From: a bacterium
GTDB lineage: Bacteria; Planctomycetota; J058; JACQDU01
DNA: 6,951 nucleotides
NCBI GenBank assembly: GCA_016200955.1
Contig: JACQDU010000538.1
Location: forward strand, 1 to 6,951
Direction of reading: 5' to 3'
Shown here piece by piece: positions 1 through 5,898 of the stretch; the first letter of the stretch is position 1; the number at the start of each line of letters is the position of its first letter. The notes beneath the pieces were generated by a model. That model had not been told where the DNA came from, searched no databases, and was given only the letters and a program-made list of their open reading frames with translations. The position numbers were made by a program, and so were the translations under genes.

Positions 1-2
1 CC

Positions 3-152
3 GGCGTTGGCGCCGACGGGCTTATCGCGTTTTCGCGGACCCCGGACGGCGCGACGATGCGGCTGTTCAACGCGGATGGCAGCCGGGCCGAGGTGTCGGG
101 AAACGGCGTGCGCGGGCTCGCGGCGATCCTCCTTCGCGACGACGGGCGAGCC
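3..152 (+). pseudogene. dapF: Diaminopimelate epimerase, internal fragment (both ends missing)
   Basis: The frame starting at base 3 encodes the DapF core: GVGADGLI, then MRLFNADGSRAEVSGNGVRG. The NADGS...GNG.R pattern is the family signature around the first catalytic residue. DapF (about 270-280 aa) interconverts LL- and meso-diaminopimelate in lysine and peptidoglycan synthesis in the cytoplasm. The N-terminus lies off the left edge. After roughly LLRDDGRAP (base ~150) the similarity stops, and the roughly 190 residues that should follow are replaced by the antisense of a kinase gene. The frame happens to stay open, but what follows is not DapF. The usual catalytic Cys before GNG is Ser here, and the usual Cys after the following Arg is Gly. 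Codon third positions are slightly less GC-biased (gtt, ctt, ttt, gat) than in the genes to the right. Identity is fairly sure. Whether it is a real broken gene or an assembly join is not. Confidence 0.75.
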
Positions 153-2459
153 CCCGACCCGGGACGCCGCCGAGCCGAGGGCCACCCGGCCGGGGCCCAG
201 GAAGAAGACGACGAGGACGGCGGCACAGGCGGCGAGCGCGAGGAGCGCCGGCCGCCACCGCGGCGGCGCCACGGCCTTGGGCGCGAGCCCCTTCTCGAGG
301 CCGCTGATCTCGTCGACGCGGACGGCCGGCCGCGCCGGCACGGGCGGCGGCAGCTCCTGGGTCGGCGCCCGCTGGCCCTGGAAGAGCCGCACGACGTCTC
401 CCAGGGAGGGGAAGCGAGCGGAGGGCGCCTTGGCGAGCATCGTGAGGAGCCCCTTCTCGAGCCAGGGCGGTATGTCGGGGCGAAGCTCGTGCGGGGGCAC
501 GGGCGGCGCCGTCGCGTGGGCGAGGAGGACGTCGACCCCGCGCTTGCCCTCGAAGGGCGGACGCCCGCAGAGGAGCTGGTAGAGCGTCACGCCGAGCGAG
601 TACTGGTCGCACCGCGCGTCGAGCCGGAGCCCGTCCGCCTGCTCGGGCGCCATGTAGACCGGCGTGCCGGCGATCCCGGTGGCGACGAACACGTCGCCCT
701 GCGTCGGCACGGCGAGGCCGAAGTCGACGACCTTGACCCGCTTGTCCTTCGTGAGCATGAGGTTCGCGGGCTTCACGTCGCGGTGGATGAGGCCGGCCCG
801 GTGGGCGTGGAAAAGGCCCTCGGCGGCCTCGCGGATGATCCTCACCGCCTCGTCGATCGGGAGCCTCTTGTCGCTCTTCTTCCAGAGAGCCTCGACCGAC
901 CCTCCTTCGAGGAGCTCCATCACGATGAACTGGGCGCCGCTCGGGTCCTTGTCGACCGTGTGGACGCGGACGATGTTCGGGTGGTCGAGCTTCGCGAGCG
1001 TGCGCGCCTCGGCGACGAACTGGTCCGCGAAGCCCGGCTTCGAGAGGAGCTTCTCGTCGAGGATCTTGATCGCCGTCTTCCGGTCGAGCTTCGGGTCGTG
1101 GGCGACGTAGACGCGCGCCATGGCGCCCTTGCCGAGGAGGCGCTCGATCCGGCACCCGCCGATGACGGCGCCGGCCATGTCGACGTCGTCGAGCAGCAGG
1201 GCCGGCGCCTTCGCGCCGGGATCGGCTGCGTTGCGCGCCGGCTCGTCCGCCAGCCCGAGCGTGCCGGCGAAGATCCCCGTGCGGCGGGAGCTGATGGCGC
1301 TCTTCTTGGCGCTGCCCCGCACGGGAGCGTTCGGCGACACGGGTGCATCGGCGGACGGCGCGACCGCCTTGCCGCCGATCTCGTCGAGGAAGACGTCGCC
1401 TTCTCCCGGGCCCTTCTCGGCGACCGGGGCGGCGTCCGTCGTCTTCGGTGCCTCCGGCTCGCCGCCGGCCTGGGTGAGGAAGACTTCTCCGGGCGAGGCG
1501 TCCGGTGGAGCCGCCGTCTCCGTGCGCGCGCTGCTCGGAGCGGGCGCGTCGGTCATGTGGGTCAGGAAGACGGCGTCCTCCGCCGGCTCCCCGGCCGCCC
1601 GCGCTCCGGGCGGTGGAGCCTGAGGCGGGAGGGCCGTGCCTGCCTGCGAGTCCTTCGAGAGCGAGAACGTCTTCCGCCGCGGGGGCTCGAGCGCGCCCGC
1701 CGACGAAGACGGCGAGCTCGCGAATCTCTCGAGGAGCCGCTGCGACGCCCGCCCGGTCGGCGGCGGCGGTCCCGGGGAAGAGGCGGGGGCGACGGAAGTC
1801 GCCCCACGCAGCGACGGTTCGGGAGGCGCCGCGGACCCGCTCGGCGCTCCCGGTGCGGGCGCCGCCGGCGCGGAGGGGGCGGACGCCGGAGCGGAAGGAG
1901 CGCTCGCGCTTCCCGAGGCGGGGGGGATCGCCTTGAACGACTGGCTCGACCGCGCGAGCGAGCTGGTGGGCCGCTTCACGACCGACCCCGACGGAGGAGG
2001 CGGCGCTCGCTGCGAGTCGGACGCGGAGCCGGTGGCCGCGGTCGCGCTCGCCGCGCCCGAGCCCGGTGCGCCCGGACCCGGCGCGCTCGTGCCCGACGGC
2101 GCCTCGATCTTGCGTGGACCCTCGAGAGGCGTCGCGCCGGTTGCTTTCCCGAGACGCTGCGACGGCCTCTTCGCGGGCGAGCAGGCCTCGCAGAGCTCGC
2201 GCGAGCCCGGACGATCGGTCGGCTCGGCCAGGTCGCCGCGGCCGCACTTCTTGCAGGTGAAGGCGAGACGCTCGAGGTCCGAGAGGATCCCATCGGCGGT
2301 CGCGGCCGGGATGCTGGGCGAGGAGACCGCTGCTTCGAGGAGCGTCTTCTGCTCGCGGAGCGCCTGGGCCTGGAGCGCTTCGACTCCCTTGGCGTCGAGC
2401 GCCCCGCGCCGCCGCGCGAGCTCGAGGAAGATCCGGTCCTGCTTCGGGTTCGGCGGCAC
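3..2459 (-). CDS. Hanks-type Ser/Thr protein kinase with N-terminal zinc ribbon and C-terminal membrane helix (3' end missing)
   Basis: This is a membrane-anchored protein kinase with 819 codons visible and no stop before the window edge. The start is GTG at 2459, with GGGAG five bases upstream and an in-frame stop at 2490-2492. Residues 1-66 are helical. A zinc ribbon follows (C69, C72, C90, C93), then a long Pro/Ala/Ser-rich linker of about 94-430 that holds three VFL motifs (297, 326, 356). The kinase domain spans about 437-700: glycine loop GKGAMARV (443-450), K465, alphaC E484, HRDVKPAN (His 559), DFG (579-581), APE (604-606), then DQYSLG and a late Arg. All catalytic residues are present, so it should be active. 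A membrane helix lies at about 738-754 after a positively charged WR, putting the kinase in the cytoplasm. Only about 15 residues past the helix are trustworthy, because bases below ~150 belong to dapF. The extracytoplasmic sensor part, if there was one, is lost. It diverges from the sensor gene at 2541. Confidence 0.9.
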   Translation of the reverse strand, partial: MPPNPKQDRIFLELARRRGALDAKGVEALQAQALREQKTLLEAAVSSPSIPAATADGILSDLERLAFTCKKCGRGDLAEPTDRPGSRELCEACSPAKRPSQRLGKATGATPLEGPRKIEAPSGTSAPGPGAPGSGAASATAATGSASDSQRAPPPPSGSVVKRPTSSLARSSQSFKAIPPASGSASAPSAPASAPSAPAAPAPGAPSGSAAPPEPSLRGATSVAPASSPGPPPPTGRASQRLLERFASSPSSSAGALEPPRRKTFSLSKDSQAGTALPPQAPPPGARAAGEPAEDAVFLTHMTDAPAPSSARTETAAPPDASPGEVFLTQAGGEPEAPKTTDAAPVAEKGPGEGDVFLDEIGGKAVAPSADAPVSPNAPVRGSAKKSAISSRRTGIFAGTLGLADEPARNAADPGAKAPALLLDDVDMAGAVIGGCRIERLLGKGAMARVYVAHDPKLDRKTAIKILDEKLLSKPGFADQFVAEARTLAKLDHPNIVRVHTVDKDPSGAQFIVMELLEGGSVEALWKKSDKRLPIDEAVRIIREAAEGLFHAHRAGLIHRDVKPANLMLTKDKRVKVVDFGLAVPTQGDVFVATGIAGTPVYMAPEQADGLRLDARCDQYSLGVTLYQLLCGRPPFEGKRGVDVLLAHATAPPVPPHELRPDIPPWLEKGLLTMLAKAPSARFPSLGDVVRLFQGQRAPTQELPPPVPARPAVRVDEISGLEKGLAPKAVAPPRWRPALLALAACAAVLVVFFLGPGRVALGSAASRVGGSPVVAKEDRREPAHAVSRHLGPAAIRVEQPHRRAVRGPRKRDKPVGANA
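130..170. other. Junction where dapF and the kinase gene truncate each other
   Basis: To the left is plus-strand dapF coding sequence. To the right is minus-strand kinase coding sequence just past its membrane helix (bases 195-251). Neither gene reaches a stop codon and there is no intergenic DNA. The exact breakpoint cannot be placed because both frames are stop-free through bases 130-170. This is either a deletion that removed both 3' ends or a chimeric assembly join. Confidence 0.6.
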
Positions 2460-2464
2460 GCTCG

Positions 2465-2469
2465 CTCCC
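2465..2469 (-). promoter_or_regulatory. Ribosome-binding site fixing the kinase GTG start
   Basis: On the minus strand GGGAG is followed by a 5-base spacer (CGAGC) and then GTG at 2459-2457. No ATG lies in frame between the upstream stop (2490-2492) and the zinc ribbon, so this GTG is the supported start. Confidence 0.65.
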
Positions 2470-2486
2470 GGGGTGCCCGCAGCCGG

Positions 2487-2515
2487 AGTCTAGCTTGCAC
2501 GCCCTCGTCTCTCAA
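2487..2515 (-). promoter_or_regulatory. Sigma70-like promoter of the kinase gene
   Basis: Read on the minus strand, TTGAGA (2515-2510, five of six to consensus) is followed by exactly 17 bases and TAGACT (2492-2487, four of six). Transcription would start near 2480, leaving a leader of about 20 bases that contains the GGGAG site. It lies in the short gap between the divergent genes. A much weaker plus-strand candidate overlaps it (TTGCAC 2495-2500, 18 bases, CAGAAT 2519-2524), so the two promoters may be back to back. Confidence 0.5.
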
Positions 2516-2529
2516 CGTCAGAATGCGAC

Positions 2530-2534
2530 GGAGG
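2530..2534 (+). promoter_or_regulatory. Ribosome-binding site favouring a TTG start at 2541
   Basis: GGAGG is followed by a 6-base spacer (CTGCTC) and TTG at 2541-2543. The in-frame ATG at 2523 has no purine-rich site upstream (CTCAACGTCAGA). The TTG start is therefore preferred, although an ATG-favouring gene caller would begin six codons earlier. Confidence 0.55.
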
Positions 2535-2540
2535 CTGCTC

Positions 2541-5500
2541 TTGGCCGAGGCCCGTCCGAAGGAGGCCGCCGCCGCGTCCGCCAAACCGCCGGCTCCGGTC
2601 CGCGGCCAGTCGGGGGCCTTCAGCCCGGCGTTCTACCTGCGGCAGCTCCAGCAGGTCCGGGACCAGGGCGCGATCTTCACGCTCAGCGTCTCCACGGGAG
2701 ACAACGAGCGGATCTTCTACTTCACGCGCGGCGCGATCATCTTCAGCGCCGCCGGGACCGCCGGCGGAGCGGTGCTCGCGCGCAAGATCCTCTCCCGGAA
2801 GCTCCTCTCGAAGGAGGTGCTCGACGAGCTCGCGGCGAAGACCGACTCCGACTGCCCTCTCCTCCAGGACGTGATCCGGGAGAAGAACGCCCTCGACCCC
2901 GATACGGTCTCGAAGCTCGTCGAGGAGGTGCTCGAGGAGCGCCTCATCGAGGTCGGGATGTGGGACAGCACGATCGCGTTCTACGACCTCGTGCAGGGGA
3001 GCCCGCCGGCACGCCTCTACTCGAAGGAGACGCCCGCCGTCCGGCTCTCGCTCGGCCTCGCGGGCCTCCTCGGGCGCGTGATCCCGAAGGTCTCGGATAT
3101 CCCGGAGAAGATCCTGCGGCCGCTCGGGGGGACCCTCAGGAACCGCATCCGGCGCGCGCCGAACGCCGCCGCCCCCGATGCCGCGGTCGAGGCCGCCGTC
3201 TTCCGGTACGTGACCGAGGAGGGAAAGCGCTGCCACCACGTCATCCTCGAGGCGCAGATCGCCGGCATCCACGTGCACGAGGCGGCGCTCGCGCTCGCTT
3301 CCCTCGTCCAGTCGCGGCGGCTCGTGATCGACGAGGCGGAGACGACGCAGAAGGAGGAGCTCGAGGCGGCGGCGAAGATCGAGGGAGCGACCGACGAGTT
3401 CCTGAACGGCCTCCTCTCGAGCATGCACCTCGCGGGGATCTACGAGCGGGCCCAGGAGAACGAGAAGGCCGTCGACCAGCTCCGCGCCGTCGCCGGCGAG
3501 TACACGCTCCGCGATCGCTTCACCGAAGCGCTCACCGCCTTGAGGAACGCGATCCGGCTCGGCCCGCAGGACCTCGCCGCGCGCGAGGACCTCGTCAAGG
3601 CGCTCCGGAGCGCGAACCGCGGCCCCGAGGCATCGACGGAGGCGGTCGAGCTCGGCAAGATCCTGCTCACCTTCGGCCTCCCCGGCCGCGCGCGGAAGGC
3701 GTTCGAGTTCGCGTCCAAGCTGATGCCGAAGTCGCTCGGCGTCCTCTGGATGCTCTCCGGTCTCCTCGAGCGGCTCGGGGAGAAGGAGGACGCGATCAAG
3801 CGCTACAAGGACATCGCCCAGATCTCGCGCGAGGTCGGCGACAAGCCGGGGTTCCTCGCGGCGCAGCAGAAGCTCCTCGAGCTCGAGCCGACGAACACGG
3901 CCGCGCTCAGCTTCGTCCGCTCCTACTCGGGCTACCGGAGCGCCCTCTTCCTGCGCATCGCGACCGGGGTGGGCGCGGTCCTGGTGACGACGTTCATCCT
4001 CTCCTGGGGAGTCTACGAGAGCATCGCTGCCAAGAACCTCCACGACGCGCGCGAGCGGGCGATGGCGGCGATCGACGAGGAGCCGCCCAAGTTCGACTCG
4101 TCGCGCACGGTCGTGCACGACTTCGCGCGCGCGTGGGCCTTCTCGCGCGCCGCGCGGTCGGTCGACGACCTCCTCGCCCAGATCGACGCCGAGGAGCTCG
4201 TCTACAAGGACAGGAAGACGGCGCGCGCCCTCCGCCTCGCCCGCGCCTTCGAGGCCGAGAAGAGGATCCCGGAGGCCGCCCTTGCGCTCCGCGAGGCGTT
4301 GAGGACCGAGGACCGCAAGGAGAAGCGCGAGGCCCTCGAGAGCGCCGCCGACCGCTACGAGAAGCAGATCCGCGCCGGCAAGGATGCGCTCCTCGAGGCG
4401 GCGCGCCTCCGGGCCGAGAGCAAGCCGCGCGATGCCCACGACGCGCTGCTGCGCGCGTTCGAGGAGTTCCCCTGGGTCACCCGGAGCGGCACGCCGTCGG
4501 TCCCGTGCCTCGTCGAGTCCGTCCCGAGCGGCGCCCAGGTCACGGTCGACGGGCGCCCCGTCGAAGGGGCGACGCCCACGACGGTCGACCTCCCGCTCGT
4601 GCCGACCAGGCTCGCCCTGGTCGCGCAGAACCGCGAGACGGTCGTCCGGGCCGCGAGCCCGCTCCTCCCCTGGCCGATCGTCGTCCGGCTCCCGCGCCAG
4701 AGGACGTGGAGCCTGGCCGATGCTCCGGGCTCGGCCGCGCCGGCGCTCGCGGAGGGCGTCGTCGCCGCCGTCTGCGACGACCGATCCGCGGTCGCGGTCG
4801 ACGCCGACTCCGGGACCGTCCGGTGGCGCGCGCCGCTCGGGATCTTCGACGACTCCGACCTGCCGCCGGCGATCGTCGCGGGCACGGTCGTCGTCCGCAC
4901 GAACCTGGGCGCCGTCCTGGGTCTCGAGCTCGCGACGGGAAAGGAGCTCTGGCGGCGAGCCGTCCGGCCGCCGCCCCAGGACGTGGCCGACCCCGCGGCC
5001 GCTCGCCCCGTCGCCGCGGCGGACGGTGTCCTGGTGCGTGAGGGGCCGTCCTCGCTCGCCTACCTCGCCGCGAAGGACGGCGCGGTCCGATGGACCGCGA
5101 CGGCGAAGGGTCCGATCGCCGGCGCCCCCGCCGCGACCGCGAAGCTCGCCCTCGTCGCGAGCGGGCGCGGCCTGGCCGCGTTCAAGCTCGCGAGCGGAGC
5201 GCCGGCGTGGACCGGGGCCATGCCTCAGCAGGCGGTCCTCGGACCGGCCGTCGGCCCGCGGGGCGCGATCGCGGTCGCGCTCGAGTCGGGGTCGATCGCG
5301 TGGTTCGACGACGAGGGGAGGCCGCTCTCGACGGACAAGGTGCTTCCCGCGGGGATCTCGGCCCTCGATGCGAGCCCGGGCCTCCTCGTCGCGGGCTCGA
5401 CCAAGGGGGAGCTCGTCCTCCTCGAAGGCCCCGCCAAGCTCGCCGCGCGCGGGAGCGTCCAGGCGGCCCCCGTGCGCTGGGTGCGCGCGGTCGCGAGGGA

Positions 5501-5654
5501 CGTGGTCCTCGTCGGCGACTCTCGCGGCCTCTCCTGCCTCGACGGGAAGCTCGTCGAGCAGTGGCGCGACGCGACGAACGCCAGCCCCGTGGCCGGCGAC
5601 GAGGCGAAGGTCTACCAGTGCGGACCGGGCGGGCTCGCGGCCATCGCGCGGTGA
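2541..5654 (+). CDS. One-pass membrane sensor-like protein: PATAN/DUF4388-like, TPR, membrane helix, PEGA, PQQ-type beta-propeller
   Basis: The protein is 1,037 aa from a TTG start (1,043 from the ATG at 2523). Residues ~25-150 look like a PATAN/DUF4388 domain: a beta-rich half (IFYFTRGAIIFSA) and a helical half ending LIEVGMWDSTIAFYDL. About 214-275 resembles a winged helix (VFRYVTEEGKRC to RLVIDE). About 285-460 is TPR-like, with helix pairs such as GIYERAQENEKAVDQL. A membrane helix lies at 473-492 with basic residues before it, placing the N-terminal half in the cytoplasm. A charged helical stalk (~495-650) leads to a PEGA domain (~656-700; SVPSGAQVTVDGRP, then G.TP). The rest is a BamB/PQQ-like propeller with repeat ends SGTVRW (757), TGKELW (799), DGAVRW (846) and SGAPAW (885), and weaker copies to the C-terminus. 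PEGA and such propellers are usually envelope-side binding modules, and PATAN occurs in bacterial signalling proteins. No catalytic site is visible. A role as sensor or scaffold for the divergent kinase is inference. Confidence 0.9.
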   Translation: MAEARPKEAAAASAKPPAPVRGQSGAFSPAFYLRQLQQVRDQGAIFTLSVSTGDNERIFYFTRGAIIFSAAGTAGGAVLARKILSRKLLSKEVLDELAAKTDSDCPLLQDVIREKNALDPDTVSKLVEEVLEERLIEVGMWDSTIAFYDLVQGSPPARLYSKETPAVRLSLGLAGLLGRVIPKVSDIPEKILRPLGGTLRNRIRRAPNAAAPDAAVEAAVFRYVTEEGKRCHHVILEAQIAGIHVHEAALALASLVQSRRLVIDEAETTQKEELEAAAKIEGATDEFLNGLLSSMHLAGIYERAQENEKAVDQLRAVAGEYTLRDRFTEALTALRNAIRLGPQDLAAREDLVKALRSANRGPEASTEAVELGKILLTFGLPGRARKAFEFASKLMPKSLGVLWMLSGLLERLGEKEDAIKRYKDIAQISREVGDKPGFLAAQQKLLELEPTNTAALSFVRSYSGYRSALFLRIATGVGAVLVTTFILSWGVYESIAAKNLHDARERAMAAIDEEPPKFDSSRTVVHDFARAWAFSRAARSVDDLLAQIDAEELVYKDRKTARALRLARAFEAEKRIPEAALALREALRTEDRKEKREALESAADRYEKQIRAGKDALLEAARLRAESKPRDAHDALLRAFEEFPWVTRSGTPSVPCLVESVPSGAQVTVDGRPVEGATPTTVDLPLVPTRLALVAQNRETVVRAASPLLPWPIVVRLPRQRTWSLADAPGSAAPALAEGVVAAVCDDRSAVAVDADSGTVRWRAPLGIFDDSDLPPAIVAGTVVVRTNLGAVLGLELATGKELWRRAVRPPPQDVADPAAARPVAAADGVLVREGPSSLAYLAAKDGAVRWTATAKGPIAGAPAATAKLALVASGRGLAAFKLASGAPAWTGAMPQQAVLGPAVGPRGAIAVALESGSIAWFDDEGRPLSTDKVLPAGISALDASPGLLVAGSTKGELVLLEGPAKLAARGSVQAAPVRWVRAVARDVVLVGDSRGLSCLDGKLVEQWRDATNASPVAGDEAKVYQCGPGGLAAIAR

Positions 5655-5683
5655 GGGACTGACCGCGCTCCCCACGCTCATCG

Positions 5684-5807
5684 TCGATGTGAGAGAACCG
5701 CAGAGGCGCAGAGCGCGCGGAGCATTCGAGAGAGCTGGAATCGAGATTTCAGTCCTCTGCGCGGCCTCTGCGACCTCCGCGCCTCCGCGCCCATCTCATC
5801 ACATCGA
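5684..5807. repeat. 124-bp intergenic palindromic element with 9-bp terminal inverted repeats (MITE-like)
   Basis: The ends are perfect inverted repeats: TCGATGTGA (5684-5692) and TCACATCGA (5799-5807). Inside, CGCAGAGGC plus GCAGAG (5699-5713) pair with CTCTGC and GCCTCTGCG (5755-5760, 5764-5772). The right arm continues as a degenerate tandem of CCTCTGCG/CCTCCGCG units to about 5790. It has no coding potential. From memory, CGCAGAGGCGCAGAG-type palindromes are dispersed intergenic repeats in many unrelated bacteria. Mobility is inferred only from the terminal repeats, and no flanking target duplication was recognised. Confidence 0.5.
5699..5772. terminator. Long hairpin between convergent genes, possible bidirectional terminator
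   Basis: A 15-base left arm (5699-5713) pairs with the right arm 5755-5772 with one 3-base bulge (GCG, 5761-5763) and a loop of about 41 bases. It lies between the stop of the sensor gene (5654) and the stop of the oxygenase gene (5899). There is no T-tract on either side, so it is not a canonical intrinsic terminator. Stopping transcription is only inferred from position. Confidence 0.3.
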
Positions 5808-5898
5808 GCGGCCGCCGCTCGGGCGTTCGTTCCTGGCTGCGCCCTCGGCGGATCGCACCGCGCCGCTGCGGGCGATCGAGCGTCGCTCCTGCCAGGGA
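5808..5898. other. Rest of the convergent intergenic gap, nothing recognised
   Basis: This is GC-rich sequence between the palindromic element and the oxygenase stop codon. No supported ORF, RNA gene or clear hairpin was seen apart from a short GCGGCCGCCGC palindromic stretch near 5809. Confidence 0.4.

Noticed and set aside
67..2247. A 726-codon minus-strand frame over the kinase gene.
   Set aside because: It is shifted one base from the frame that carries all kinase motifs. It is Arg/Gly/Ala-rich, shows no motif and is a shadow frame.
57..2540. A plus-strand frame open from dapF through to the sensor gene, which would suggest a giant fusion protein of more than 1,800 residues.
   Set aside because: Between ~150 and 2459 it is the exact antisense of the kinase codons (HRD, DFG, APE all read on the minus strand). 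Its translation is Arg/Gly-rich with no domain. It is open only because GC-rich codons in register give few stops.
2490..5681. A 1,063-codon minus-strand open frame opposite the sensor gene.
   Set aside because: It uses the same codon register as the plus-strand gene. Its translation is charged and low in complexity, with no recognisable domain. The plus strand shows clear domains and a membrane helix.
5684..5807. A CRISPR array or riboswitch in the tandem CGCAGAGG/CCTCTGCG region.
   Set aside because: The units are adjacent or in inverted arms with no regular unique spacers, there are no cas genes, and it lies between two gene 3' ends where a riboswitch would have nothing to control.
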